Part shown: positions 46,054-59,666 of the stretch, in pieces | Position numbering within the stretch: the first letter of the stretch is position 1 | Layout: each line of letters begins with the position of its first letter | Source: Abelmoschus esculentus | Lineage: Eukaryota; Streptophyta; Magnoliopsida; Malvales; Malvaceae | DNA: 64,000 nt | NCBI GenBank assembly: GCA_035048815.1 | Contig: JAUCBN010000021.1 | Coordinates: 3,379,501-3,443,500, forward strand | Direction: 5' to 3' | The notes under the pieces: generated by a model | Told to the model about the DNA's origin: nothing | The model's input: only the letters and a program-made list of their open reading frames with translations | The model's database searches: none | Made by a program: the position numbers and the translations under genes

Positions 46054-46815
46054 AGTATAAAGATAATTTTAATCCTTAACGTTTATAATTTTTATCATTT
46101 TGGTCCTTATTCTTTTTTGGATAAATTTAGCCCTTAACCTATATCTTTTTGACAAATAGCTTATTTTTAACTAACATGATAATTGGACCGTTAAAAATTT
46201 AATGATCATGACATGTCATATGCATATGATAATATATTTTAAATGGCATGACATCTAACCTATCAAATACACATATATATATATATAATATATATAAAAT
46301 ATAAAATATAAAATAATTAAAATTCAAATAAAATATTAAAAAATAATTAATTATAAAATAAAACACTACTAAACTTTTTCAATCCTAACTATGATAAAGT
46401 CCAAATCCTATCTTAAAAAATTAATTAATTTTGAACTGTGTTCATATTTTTTTAAGATATGATTTTGATTCTATCGTAGTTAGGGTTGAGAATGCTTAGT
46501 AGAATTTTATTTTATAATCAATTAATTTTTTAATATTTTATTTAAATTTTAATTGTTTTATATTTTATATTAGAATAAAATTATATTTAATATATATATA
46601 TATATTTGAAAGGTTAGATGCCATGTTATTTAAAATATCCTATGCATATGACATGTCGTCATTGTTAGATTTTTAACGGTCCAGTTATCATGATAATTAA
46701 AAAATAAGCTATTTGTCAAAAAGATATAGATTAAGGGCTAAATTTATCCCCAAAAAGAATAAGGGCTAAAATGATAAAAATTATAAACGTTAAGGGTTAA
46801 AATTATCTTTATGCC
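46054..46815. mobile_element. MULE-like non-autonomous element, 762 bp, ~200-bp TIRs, 9-bp TSD
   Basis: The left end AGTATAAAGATAATTTTAAT pairs with the reverse complement of the right end, GGCATAAAGATAATTTTAAC. Pairing continues for about 200 bp (CGTTTATAATTTTTATCATT, AAAATAAGCTATTTGTCAAA). TTATTTTTT flanks both sides (46045-46053 and 46816-46824). Long TIRs with a 9-bp duplication fit Mutator-like elements. The interior encodes nothing. Relatives are at 38690-39205 and 23575-23750. Confidence 0.85.
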
Positions 46816-46824
46816 TTATTTTTT

Positions 46825-47999
46825 TAAAAGTAACAACTCAAACATATTTCTTTAAATGAAAAAAATATTTTTTATCAAATAAATATATTTAAATTTATAG
46901 TATGAACAAATCTCAACAAATATTACAATCCAATATAAAACCAATTAAAGTAACAACTCAAACTGTAATTAAAAACTCAACAATAAATAAATTATCCTTA
47001 AATAAACTACTATTATTTTACTAGTCTACTAACATATCTATTTTCCACATCACAATTATAAAATATTTAATAAATATTATAATATAAATAAATAAATTAA
47101 AAATATAATTAAAATATTCGACTATTAGAATTGGACATAGAAAAAATTTATAACGATCAAGCTTTCATTGTCCACTAAAACCCAACAAAAGCCTATAAAA
47201 ATAAGAGAAATATAAATAGAATTAGAGGAGATATTAATCATCTAAAATATTAGTTGTATATAAACTTAATTAGGATTTTAATATCTATCTATATTTTTAA
47301 ATCTAAAAATTTTAAATATTTTTATTTGGATTTATATATGGATTGAATTTATATCGAATATTGATTCGGATTAAATTTGGACCGGATCATGATAATATCC
47401 ATATCCGATTAACCTCCTATTAGGATTGACATTTTTTGAATTCGAATTCAATCTTTTTTAATCGGATTTGGATTAAATTTTTTCTTCGGATGTATTCGTA
47501 TTATATTAACATCCCTATGGTTAGGGTAAATATATAATTCATCGGTCAACTATATACTCAATCGAACTCGTAATGTGATTCTAGTGATAAAAAATATCTA
47601 TTATTTTAAGTGATTCATATTCGAGTATCATGTGTACACAATGTTTATAACTTATTATAGGGCTAAGAAAATTGAAAGAAGTTTTTTTGATCTCAACTTC
47701 TAAATTTTTTAATTTAATAATCAAACATTATACATGATTTTTTTTCATTTTAAAATATCTTATTATTATTTTTTAATGATATAATTTTTTAATATTATTA
47801 AATATAAAATAAAACCAACTCTCAACCGTAGTTCATCATTCTTTGTTGTCGAACATTATCGTCCACAATCATAAATGATGATTGCAGTTCTAAAATTTTA
47901 AATTTTGCAACCTAAACATGTCCGTTTATGAGATTTTAGTTATCTAAGGATGAATCTAAAAATTATACCTTTAATAATATATACTAAAAAATAATTTCA
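46825..47999. other. AT-rich intergenic DNA
   Basis: No gene. 47370-47510 contains GGATTAAATTTGGACCGGAT and related words of a decayed hAT-like repeat. Confidence 0.45.
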
Positions 48000-48420
48000 A
48001 GAGTAGATATCTAGTAACAAGTATTAAAAATTAAATTATAATAGCAGACATTTTATAACAAGTATTATAAAAATTGAGTATCTAATAACAAGTATTAAAA
48101 ATAAATTGGGTTCTAATAATAACTATTAAAAAAAGTTAGACCCTAAACATAAGTATTTAAAAAATAATTTTAAGAATAAGCCTATATAAATATTAAAAAA
48201 GTCTCTAGTAACAAATATTTGAAAAAATTATACCCTAATAATAATTTTTTAAAAATTATTTTTTAATAAAAATATTAAAAAATAAACATCTAATAATAAA
48301 TATTATAAAAATTAAAACAAACTTATAATAAAATATATTAAAAATTAACACCTAATAATAAATATAAAAATATTAAATTTAATAATAAATCTCTAAAAAA
48401 TTATTATTTACCTCCGAAAT
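48000..48420 (+). repeat. Degenerate short tandem array, period about 30
   Basis: Variants of CTAATAACAAGTATTAAAAA recur roughly every 28-42 bases (near 48013, 48055, 48084, 48114, 48142 and onward to about 48360). The copies are strongly diverged, with varied spacers. No coding frame. Confidence 0.65.
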
Positions 48421-49933
48421 AAGATAAACCATAAAATTTAAATTTATTTTTTAATTTAAAATTATTTATAATTAACCGCAAAACCTTAGTCGCTCATTTT
48501 TTCTCTTAATTTTTTTTTCTAACCGCTCTTCACTTTAATCAAATTCTTTGATCGATGATTGATTATTAATTTTAGTATTGGTTATCGACCATTAAATCTA
48601 TTTTTTTATTTTTAATAAGAATCTTTGCTTCTATAGCACCTCCTTCTGTACTTGTGACACGTGTTTTTTTTTACATGTTTTTGTTTTGTGATTTGATTAA
48701 TCTTTCTTTGTGACATGTTTCAGCATACCCTTGCGATCAATTGTTGTTCGCATAGAAATTCAATCGATGATAGTTTCTAATTTATGTTTTGTTTGTGGTC
48801 ACTTGAAAATATTTATTCCCATTCGATTGATGGTTGTTTGTCGATGAAATCAGTCTTGGATAACGGTACTTTTTGCTTGAAAGTTTGAATCACCTACATC
48901 TCCTTTCTTCGTTATGCATCTCATTTGGGCAGAGACAATGAAATTCGTGAAGCTTCTGAATTTTATTGGTATGCTCGTCTCCATAAAAAATATTTTTCTT
49001 TATTTTTGAATTGTAAGAATCTTTAAATTATTTAATCCAATTATTTTATTTCTTAGTTGCGATATAATTAAAAAATTTTATTAATAAAATTTCAAATAAC
49101 ATTTATAAAAAATATTTATAATTGCACCAAAAAAACAACAAAATTTAGTCATTACGAGCAGAGTTCATGCAAAATAAAAACAATATGTTAAATATGCAAA
49201 TTGTAAGTGCACGAGTTATATATATATATTAAACCAGCTTATAAATGACGTGGCAAAAGACGATTGGTCGTTTGACTTTAAAAAGAAAAAGTCAACAAGT
49301 TGAAAGGGCGCACTACACCCTAGCAAATCGATCGTTTTCAACAAACCTTTCTATCAGATTCTTTTCCTTCCACTGTCTCTACACTCCAGAGCTATCGTCC
49401 TTCCCAACTAATGGCTTTTTTAAGATGATCTTTTCATTTTTTCCCTTCCCATTTCCCTTCATTTTCTCGAAAAGATTCCCTCAATCCAAACGCTACCTTA
49501 CCTTAAAAGAACAATAAAAGAAAGCCAAAGTTCAAAGAGAATCTTAGGATTTTCCACCTTTTTTATTAGCTTTTTTTTCCACCTTTACTCTCTTTTGTCT
49601 CTTTGCTTCAAGAAACTAGAAAACCCATTTCTCCACTTAGGTTTTTCCTCAAGATGGTTCAATCGTTTATGTATTTCTTTGTCTCTTTCCGATTCTAGCT
49701 CTCTTTTTTTGTTGTCTGATGAAAAGAAGGGGAATTCTTTTTCTGGAGTTTTGATTTTGCTTCAAGTTTGTTGCCGACGTAAAACGCGGGATTGGGTTAG
49801 CTGCGATCGAGTTAGGGTTAGTTTGGAATGGTTTAATGCGGTGAAGAAGAGTGAGAGAGGTTTTGACGGGTGCATTTTGGGGGAAGTGATGGATCGGAAT
49901 ATGATTGGAGAAATCTATTGTTAGTCGGAAAGG
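48421..49933 (+). promoter_or_regulatory. PRAF upstream region and 5' leader
   Basis: TTATAAATGACGTGGC near 49240 offers a TATA-like box, with CT-rich leader sequence from about 49330 to 49700. An in-frame TAG at 49922-49924 precedes the ATG at 49934 and supports the start. Short open frames in the leader (for example 49595-49924) have no recognisable features. Upstream of 49200 nothing is recognised. Confidence 0.5.
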
Positions 49934-52900
49934 ATGGCTACGGTCAGGACGGAGCAGTTGAGGGCGGCGGATGTACCGGGGAGGGATATTGAGTTGGTAA
50001 ACCTTCTTAATTTGATCCTTTTTTTAGAATGTTTTAATTATAGAAGAGAATCGATCTTGACATGGAGTGAATTATGGCTATTTCTTTCCTCTTTTCTAAT
50101 GTCTTAGCATATATAGTGACAATGTAGAAAATAGAAAATTGTTGTTACTGTTAATAGTAGCATTGTTATCTAGATTTCAGATACAGAACCTTTAAGCATG
50201 CTGTTAATTGGGATTTTTTTCATTTCTTATTTGGATTATGGTTGGTGGATTTTCTTTTGTTGGGTGGAATAATTGTTAATTGCTACAATGGAAAGGGAAA
50301 AGCTGGAGTTTCTCTATATATGCCAGTATTAGAGTGTCATGTCTTACCCCTATATGGTAGAAGAGTTTTTTTTAGAAGAAAAGGTAACTAGGATAGGGAA
50401 TATACATATGATTATAAATGTGTCTATATTTAAAAACAAGCAAAATAGAACTTGATTACAGTGCCTCACTTGAGGGAACTATAAAATAGATCATCAAAAT
50501 TTTTATTATTGAATAATGTTGAAATTAATTTTCACAATTAGCCATAGCTTAGCTGGAGCTTCAGGGTGAAACAAATTTGATGTCCAGTAATACTGTTTCT
50601 CTTACATTCTTTATGAAATCAAAACTTCACTGAAAAGTGGAAATGTTCTTCAAGTATTACTGTTTTTGATTTCTAGCAACTTTCTGATTTAAGTTAATGC
50701 CTGATGTTCGCTGTGTTTTTTTTAATACTTGCATATAATCTCATATTCATATTTTACTGACTCAAGTTCTTATATATATCCACAACTGAAAATATTTTCT
50801 TTCGATATGAAGTTTAGTTTTCAAGTTGGATTTTCTATGCTTTAATTCTTTTTTCATTTTTTTTATTTACGACAGGCCATCACTGCCCTTAAAAAAGGTG
50901 CACCATTGCTCAAATATGGTCGTAGAGGAAAGCCCAAATTTTGCCCCTTCCGGCTGTCCAATGTAAGAACGAATGCCTTTGAAGATGCATTTGTTAACTG
51001 CTTCATACATTTCTGTTAATAAATATGGAATTATTAACCATTTTTCCTGTTATTGGAAATCATCTTTGAAAGCGATTAGCTCCACCTCTGGCTTACTATT
51101 TATTTAAAATATATCATGATGGAGCTTTTGGAAAAGTTGATGATCATTATTGCATTTTGAGTAAGTTAGATGTCTGAGAAGCTGTCATTCTACTGAAAAC
51201 GAAGAGAAATTCCTTATATACCTACAATGGGAAGTGGTGTTAGATGATTTCTTCTTAATGATAGAATAGCTCTGATATGTTTTATTCATATTGTTTCAAC
51301 AGATATCAGATTACTAAGAATAAAGGGATTGTTTTAGCAACCTCAGTGTGTTTTTTTGAATAAATTTTAACAGGCTTAGTTTTAGAAGTTCCGTTACCTA
51401 GAATTTCATAAAGCTCAGTGGAAAAGGTTATAAAATTTAGTTGTATGTGATGGTCACCTGAGAGCTTCGTATGTGTAAGACATGCAAGGAAGGTATCTCT
51501 TTAACAAAGTCTAGGGGCTTATGTTGCAAAGGCTCAATTTTAATACAATGGGTAAACTACAAAGCAGGAAAGTGATGATGAAACCTAATTATTAGATTAA
51601 AAGGCTTTTAATCCTAACTACCTACAAGCTTTAGAATTAGGTTTGAATTCAGTCTTATAATTAACATTGCAACAGTTATATGTAAAGGCATAAGTGAAAA
51701 AATATGGAAATTATTCATGGAGATTTTGTAAGTTGGTGTATCATTCAAGCAATGAACAATTGGAAGTGACCATCAAGATTGTGATGAACGGACTCTGTAT
51801 GAGGGCTTCAATGCTTTCTGATTGCTGTGTTGCGCAATTCTATTGGATAATAGCATTTGTCAGACTAAAATCAGATATGTAAGATTCAGGTAACAGTACT
51901 AAGAAGAAAAGGTAATACTATTTGGAAAGGGAAGAAAAGTCTCAGACTCTCAGGTGGCTTCCATAAATGTGTTTCGTCACTGTTTGTATGTTACATTTTT
52001 TGGGAAAAAATGTGAGGTAATTCAAATGTTCTCATCTGGTAATGGCTTTTATTCTACTTGTGAATGATGTTTTGTCGTGACTAGTTGCTAGAAGACTACT
52101 AGTAATATGCCTACACTGAATTTTGCTGGCGGTATTTCATTTCTTTTGTTCCTTTCTACAAGAACAGTTATCTTGTTGATGTATGCATCAAGAAACTACT
52201 GTAACCTACATCTTCATTTACCACATGTCTTTGCCTTGTTTCTTTCAGGATGAATCTGTTCTAATATGGATCTCTGGTAAAGAGGAAAAATACCTTAAAC
52301 TAAACCAGGTCTCTAGAATTATACCTGGTCAACGCACTGTAAGTTTATCCTTGTCAATCTTTTCTTTACTCTTGTTGTTACGTGTGTCTGTTAGTTATAT
52401 CAAGCATTAAAGACTAAGCCTGCTTAAATTCAACTGATTGGCCGCAATAATGGTTGTAATATTTTAAGGTTATTCCTTTTAAATATTGTTGAATGGAAAT
52501 TTTCTTTTGCACGACTCCTTGGCTATAACAGATGGGCTTAGATAGCAGTTATTTTTATGAGTGTGAGTACTTTTATTCAAATAAAATATTTTAACCTGGA
52601 GTTGATTAATTGAATTCCAATATTAGTTCCAGCAATAAGAAATGCATATTAGCAACTCTTTGGTGTTTGAAATTTTTATTGATTTTTTTTCCTTTTTTGT
52701 TCATTGCAGCCAATATTTCAGAGGTATCCTCGGCCTGAAAAAGAATACCAATCATTTTCCCTTATATATCATGATAGATCACTTGATTTGGTAAGCATTC
52801 CTTTTATTCCTTGCCACAGAGTTGCACACTTGTGCCTAACTTCTAGTTTTTTATTCTCCATGCACGCATAACCATTGCATTGTTAACTGATTACCAAGTA

Positions 52901-55900
52901 TTTTTTGGATGAAATTTTTTTATAGTTCATGAGTCCAACTTCTCTTTTGCACCAGATTTGCAAGGATAAAGATGAAGCAGAAGTATGGTTTACAGGTCTA
53001 AAGGCATTGATATCACGTGTCCACAATCGAAAAGGAAGACACGAATCTAGAAGTGATGGAATTTCATCTGAAGCAACTAGTCCTAAAGAACATACCCAAA
53101 GAAGTTCGCCTTTGAGCTCTCCTTTTGGTAGCGGTGGTAGTTCACAGAAGGTTTTCCCCCTTCCATTTTCTGTCATGTACTTCTATCTTTCATATACTTA
53201 TTGAGAGAATTACATTGCCCTGATATAGGATGGGATGGATTCCCTTCGCCTTCACACTCCACATGAGAGTCCTCCTAGAACTGGTTTAGAGAAGGCATTT
53301 TCTGATGTCATATTGTATTCTGTTCCCCCCAAGGAGTTATATCCTTCAGAATCTGCTTGTGGATCAATCCATTCTCTGTCGTCAGCAGGTTCAGATGGAA
53401 CAGCTGGGTACACAAAGGGATTGAATGGGGATGCTTACAGAGTTAGTTTATCAAGTGCAGTTAGTTCATCAAGTCAGGGGTCTGGTCACTATGATGGTGA
53501 TGCTTTAGGTGATGTCTTTATTTGGGGTGAAGGCACCGGTGATGGTGTGTTAGGTGGAGGAATACATAGAATTGGCAATTATAGTGATATTAAGATAGAT
53601 TCTCTTCTGCCTAAAGCTTTGGAATCTGCAGTTCTTTTGGATGTTCAGAACATAGCTTGTGGTGGGCAACATGCTGCTCTCGTAACAAAGCAAGGAGAGG
53701 TTTTCTCATGGGGAATGGAAACTGGTGGCAGATTGGGGCATGGTGTGGATTCTAATGTCTCCCATCCAAAACTTATAGATTCTCTTAAAAATATAAACGT
53801 TGAACTTGTCACATGTGGAGAGTACCATTCTTGTGCTGTAACACTTTCTGGTGAAATGTATACATGGGGTGGTAGCTCTGGCAATTTCGGTTTACTTGGT
53901 CTCGGGAGTGAAACAAGTCAATGGGTTCCAAAGAAACTAAATGGACTTTTGGAGGGAATACATGTTTCGTCGGTTTCTTGTGGACCATGGCACACAGCTG
54001 TTGTAACTTCTGCTGGACAATTATTTACTTTTGGTGATGGAACATTTGGTGTTTTGGGACATGGTGATCGCAAAAGCATATCTATACCCAGGGAAGTGGA
54101 ATCCCTCAAGGGCCTACGCACTGTCCGAGCAGCTTGTGGTGTTTGGCACACTGCTGCTGTTGTTGAAGTTATGGTTGGGTCTCCAAGAACAAGTAATTGC
54201 TCTTCAGGAAAAGTTTTTACTTGGGGGGATGGAGATAAAGGTCGTCTTGGCCATGGTGACAAAGAAGCTAGACTAGTGCCGACTTGTGTTGCTGCTCTGG
54301 TTGAGCCTATCTTTTGCAAAGTATCCTGTGGGCATAGCATGACTATTGCGCTTACAACCAATGGCCACGTCTATGCTATGGGAAACCCTGTTTATGGGCA
54401 ATTGGGGAATCCTCAAGCTGATGGAAAACTTCCTATCCGTGTCGAGGGGAAGCTCACAAAGAATTTTGTTGAAGAAATAGCTTGTGGTGCCTATCATGTT
54501 GCTGTTTTAACTTCAAAGACTGAAGTTTACACTTGGGGAAAGGGTGCAAATGGAAGGTTAGGTCACGGGGATACAGATGATAGAAGTTCTCCGTTTCTTG
54601 TTGAAGCTCTAAAAGATAAACAGGTCAAGAGTGTTGTTTGTGGTACAAGTTTTACTGCAGCTATTTGTCTTCATAAATCAGTGTCCAGTGTTGATCAATC
54701 AAAATGCTCTGGCTGCCGTCTTTTGTTTAATTTCAAAAGAAAACGTCATAATTGTTATAATTGTGGGCTTGTATTCTGCAATGCATGCAGCAGTAAGAAG
54801 TCTTTTAAGGCTTCCATGGCACCAAATACTAACAAACCTTATCGCGTTTGTGATAATTGTTTTGCCAAACTCGCAAAAGCTCCTGAAACCAGCTCCTCGA
54901 ACCATTATGCTCTGAGTAGAATAGGAAGTATGAATCAGGGATCAAATGATAGTGTTGAGGACGTTGAAAAGTTGGATTCAAGAAACCATGCCCAACTTAG
55001 TAGAAATGCTTCAATTGAAACATCTAAAGGGTTTGACAGTGGATCTTCAAGAAACAAGAGATTGGATATTAGTAGTACTCGAGTGTCACCCTTCCCCAAT
55101 GGAGTTTCTCATTGTGCTCCTCAAAACAACCCCAAAACATCAAATGCTCTATTTGGGTCATCCAAGAAAAAAATTTCAGCATCTGTTCCTACATCACGAA
55201 TTGTATCTCGAGCAACATCACCTACATCTAGACGATCCAGCCCACATCGTGCTACTACACCAACACCAACTCTGTCAGGCATTTCATCAAAGAAAGTTGT
55301 GGAAGATGCTAAGAGGACAAATGAAGGTCTAAGCGAAGAAGTTGTTAAATTAAGAACTCAGGTATTTTTACAATTTAAATTATTTGTCAGGAAATTTGTT
55401 TTTCTTAGTAGTTATGTTTCTTTTTCAGCATTAGTTATTAATAGACCTTGTCAATGTGCTGTGGAAAAATGGAATAGTTTGAGATTCCGTAAACTCTGTA
55501 TGCAAATTCATGCTTATAATGTTAATTATATATCATAAAAAGCAAGCTCTTGAGTTTAATATCAGAATGGAATGGACTGAACTGTTTTCTAGTCTTTCAA
55601 CTTTTGTTTTTTGCATGTGGGGACTGGGGGTTAAGTTTGTTTGTTGTTCTTGATTTTGTCTATCTGATGTAGGTTGAGGAACTTACTCGCAAAGCACAAC
55701 TTCAGGAAGTTGAGCTGGAAAATACTACTAAACAGCTGAAGGAGGCCATAGTAGTAGCAACAGAAGAGACTGCAAAATGCAAAGCAGCAAAGGAAGTCAT
55801 AAAGTCACTCACTGCTCAGGTAAGTTAATTAACTCATTCATAAAGCCTATTTATGGAGGGTTTAAACTGTTTATTTATTGTCTTAACAGCATTATTAGTA

Positions 55901-56907
55901 ATTTTTATTTGCTATGAGGCATTTGTATGATTTCCTTCATGAAATTTGCTAAAACCCTAGTCAGCTTAACAATTGCAAAAGTTTATACAGCTTCATAACT
56001 TCAATTCACTTGCAAATTATGCACTGCTCATGACTATTTTTAGAAGGCAACTTTGTGGAGATGCAAATGCTTTGTTAATTATTGTTCAATCTTGAGCACC
56101 AAAGTTCGGGTTCTTATGTACCTGAGTATATTTTTGGTTGACAATTAACTTTGTTACACTTCCATTATATGGCAAAGTAGATTTGGTTAGATGAAGAGTT
56201 CACCCAATATTTAACAATTTTGCTTATCTATGGCAGTTGAAGGATATGGCTGAAAGGTTACCAATGGGAGCGGAAAGAAATGTCAATTCACCCTCCTTTT
56301 GCTATTCTGGCTCAACTCCTCCTCAGGACGTTTCTTCTACTGGCAGTGACCAATCTGGTGGCGCCACGAATTGCCAGGAAATAGATTCAAATGGACCTAA
56401 CAGCCTAGTGATTTCTAGTAAGTCAGGAACCATTACTAACCACACTGAAGTGTATCATCCAGATGGAACTGCAAGGAATAGGAGCCGAACTACAAAAGTT
56501 GAACCCGCCCATGGGGATGAATGGGTCGAGCAAGATGAGCCTGGTGTATACATTACCCTTGTTGCATTGCCTGGAGGTATTAAAGATCTGAAGCGCGTCC
56601 GGTTCAGGTTGGTTATAACCACTGCCAACTTCCTCCCCTAATTGTTTTGCACTTAAAATTAGACAAAGCCAAGATTCTGAGTTTTATGCTAGTTGTTAGT
56701 CTGTGGAAGCTTTGTAACTGATGAACTACCTTTGAAAATCATTTGACAATGGTCATTGTTTCTCGTGATTGCAGCCGGAGGCGTTTCAGCGAAAAACAGG
56801 CAGAACAGTGGTGGGCGACCAACAGGGCTAGAATATATCAAAGATACAACGTTCCCACTGTCGACAAACTTCCTAGTAGCATGGGGAGGGAAGGGTTAGC
56901 TCATTGA
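49934..56907 (+). CDS. PRAF: PRAF protein: PH, RCC1-repeat, FYVE and BRX domains
   Basis: Nine GT-AG exons: 49934-49996, 50876-50962, 52249-52338, 52710-52790, 52956-53150, 53229-55361, 55673-55819, 56237-56607 and 56775-56907, giving 1099 aa, a normal PRAF length. Domains in order: a PH domain (about 21-130, with LLKYGRRGKPKFCPFRLS and DEAEVWFTGLKALI); RCC1 repeats (about 266-650, repeated GEVFSWG...GRLGHG); a FYVE zinc finger (about 660-720, CSGCRLLF...RKRHNCYNCG...CDNCF); a coiled coil (about 870-945); and a BRX domain (about 1027-1083, WVEQDEPGVYITLVALPGG...ARIYQRYNV). Such proteins bind phosphoinositides and act at membranes; BRX-type domains mediate protein interaction in vascular and polarity pathways. 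The FYVE core has RKRHNCY where animal proteins have RRHHCR, as is usual in plant PRAFs. The large exon 6 carries most of the protein. Confidence 0.96.
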
Positions 56908-57913
56908 CCTGCTGAATCATGCTACATAATCCGAAGTGCTTCGTTCTGTATTTCAGCTTTCGAGAGTGAACCAAGGTAAGATGCCGCCAATTTTGTTTTC
57001 GTTGATGCGAATTTTGGTTTCGGCACTTCAAATTTCCTCTGTACATGTATGTTTGTACTATCATTGATTTAGGAGATACACTGCAACTACTGTTGCTAGA
57101 ATGAGTACTTTGTAAGTAGAGGTTGCAGAGGGCCTTGTATTCAAAACAGATTGTAAATGTATAAGAAATTACCAACGATCAGATTGTTTGTATGGCAGTC
57201 ATAAACTGAAGTTATGCCAATTTGACCGGACCCTATAGTTTTTTTTTTTTTGAAAATTCGAAGTTCGGGGCAAGTCACGACAGATTTTGAGAATGATAGA
57301 ATCGGGACGGGATCAGATTTAGAGTAAAAATTCGATCCATTTCCATCAATGACCCATTTCTATCGAAGTTATGTCAACATTTGTTAATAGATTTAATGGT
57401 TGGATAATTATAATTAAAAAATGGTGACCAAAATGAGAGTGCTTTAAATGTTAAGTGATCAACTGGATAGTTTACTTGGATTATTATTTGTAAATTGTAA
57501 TCCTGAAATTTTAATAATATTTATATTATTTTTTTAAATATTTTTAACCTTTTATAATCCAAAATGAAGTTAAAAGCATCCGACAATAGAAAATTCTAAA
57601 ATGAGGTAGGATTAGGATGAAGTTAAAATAAAATGGATTTATATATTTTTTATTATTTTATAAAAAATTATATAATTAAACAAATATTTATAATCTATTC
57701 AAATTTTTATTAAATTGATAAAGAATGATAAAAATATTTTTTTACTAAAATTGATAAAAATATATAATTATTTATTTTTTAAAAAATAATAAAAAATTGT
57801 ATGATTTTAGCCCCCCTCTAAACCTAGCCCACCCAAGAATTCCCCGATCCGGCAACCTAAGTAATCAAAACAAACGAAAAACGAAGGGAAGAAGACGTGA
57901 TATTGAATTGAAC
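56908..57913. other. PRAF 3' UTR, AT-rich spacer and ROMO1-like leader
   Basis: The PRAF 3' UTR appears to continue to about 57220. 57230-57470 carries phrases of dispersed repeats (ATGGTGACCAAAATGAGAGT). 57800-57913 is the leader of the next gene. Confidence 0.5.
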
Positions 57914-59666
57914 ATGGCAAGAGACAGCTGCTTGGCTCGCGTTACCGCCGGAGTCGCCGTTGGAGGCGCTGTTGGTGGTGCCGTTGGTATGTTCCCAATT
58001 CTTCCACTCACTAAAACCCTAAACCTCATTGCTCTGTTCTGGTTAGGTACTGAAAACATTGAAATCAATAAAATTCTCTTCCTAATTCCAATATCATTTG
58101 CTTATTTTATCGTTTTGAAATCGGAAAATGAGAAGAAAAATAGCAATTATCGGCTTAGGATTCTGGAACAAAAATGTTTAGATTCTGAACTTTAGGGTTT
58201 TGAACATATGGGAATTAATTTGATCATTTTTTATCCTTGGATTACGGATTCTTTCTTATCTGATTTTAGCCTGCAGTGTTGATTATTTTCAAAGAAAATT
58301 ATCAGTAAAAGGTTGAACTAATGATTTTTGGTTAGCTTAGTACTTGTTCTTAGTTGTTGTTTTCCTTTGATTTGTTTCATGGTCTGAATGAATTTAATGA
58401 GACTGGTGTTTATGCTTATCTTGAATTGTCTTATCGAATATGCATTTAGACTATCAAGCAATTACCTTGTGTGATTTGTTTCAGTTGGTTACTCGGAAAA
58501 TATAGTGTGCTTAGATTGAAAATGAATTCTTTAAGAGACAACTATTGCCAATTTGTAGTTTTGGGATTTAGAACAGTGCCATTGTTGGCGTAGGTAAAGC
58601 ACGTCGCAAATCATTGCAGTCATGAATATCGAATCATGCTCCCCAAGGCTTTCAAACCCTAGAACTTTAGTTGTAAGTTATAGCACTAAGCATTAGGAAC
58701 ATGGTGCCCGAGTTCCATGCACACACATAATTTTCAACCAGCAATAGAGGCCATATTCTACGACAGTGTGCTCCTACCTTGCTTTGACTCTTTGTTTTTC
58801 TTGAACTGTCTGTGTACAACACCCATGTTCGATTCATATCCGGAAAAAATGGTATGGAGATTTAATCCTCCAAATTCATAAAAGAGACTTGGAAAAAAAA
58901 TTCAGCTTACCCTTGTCGTACATTTTCATATCTGTCAGTCACTCAAATCTGAGGGACTGAGATATGCAGTGTGCTCTTAATGTCCCTAGAGATTAGAAGA
59001 ATGAGGATGGATGATTAGGAAGAGGATTAGATGATTCTACAGAGGCTGATTGTGGGGGAAGAGTCTTCTGTTAGTATATTTTTAATGTAGCAACTTTCTA
59101 TCTTTACTGAAAGAACTCCTTTCCTAGATCCTTTCTTTACACAATTCTTAGTTATTTATCGCACTATATTACGTTACGAAACTTTGTTTTTTTGTTTTTT
59201 TTATCTTTTACTTTTGGGACTTTTGATGCGATTGTGCTCATGCAGGTGCTGTATATGGGACTTACGAGGCTATTAGGTACAAGGTAATGTCCCGAAATTT
59301 ACCTTTTATTTCTTGAGATGAAACAATGTCAATTATGTGTGTTAGTTTTCATTTTTTTCGGATATCTTACCACACGAATTACAGTATGTTCCATGGATAT
59401 ATGATCCATATTTCTATGGACCATGAAAAGAGTGTCCCGTGTCTTTGTTGTTTTTCTTGCTTCAATGGTAACAGTGGTAGCTAGTAAGATATCCGGCCAC
59501 AAAATGGCTCTGTGCATCTCGAGATTCATATTTTCCAGGTTATGCTCTGCAGGTACCTGGACTGCTCAAGATTCGGTATATCGGACAAACCACATTGGGT
59601 AGCGCGGCGATATTCGGACTGTTCTTGGGGGCGGGAAGCCTAATCCATTGTGGGAAGTCGTATTAA
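57914..59666 (+). CDS. ROMO1/Mgr2-like small mitochondrial membrane protein
   Basis: Three exons, 57914-57986, 59246-59283 and 59553-59666 (TAA), give exactly 74 aa, the length I recall for plant ROMO1-like proteins. The first helix is glycine-rich (VTAGVAVGGAVGGAVGAVYG), followed by a short loop with a basic patch (YEAIRYKVPGLLKIRYIG), then a second helix (TTLGSAAIFGLFLGAGSLIH). This is the two-helix hairpin of the ROMO1/Mgr2 family; yeast Mgr2 is a lateral gatekeeper of the TIM23 inner-membrane translocase and animal ROMO1 affects reactive oxygen and cristae. Exon 3 could also splice at 59538, but that frame does not match the family, so 59553 was chosen. The gene is easily missed because its exons are tiny (73, 38 and 114 nt). 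Confidence 0.92.
59359..59495. repeat. Inverted repeat in intron 2 of the ROMO1-like gene
   Basis: CGGATATCTTAC at 59359-59370 and GTAAGATATCCG at 59484-59495 are perfect reverse complements, 12 bp long and 113 bp apart. It could be a small MITE or a pre-mRNA hairpin. Confidence 0.8.

Noticed and set aside
49595..49924. 109-codon open frame upstream of PRAF
   Set aside because: Lies in the CT-rich leader, no recognisable features, ends just before the true ATG.
53918..54361. Minus-strand open frame of 147 codons inside PRAF
   Set aside because: Antisense shadow of the RCC1-repeat exon.
55362..55538. Open frame continuing past PRAF exon 6
   Set aside because: A GT donor at 55362 and the matching coiled-coil exon at 55673 show this is intron read-through.
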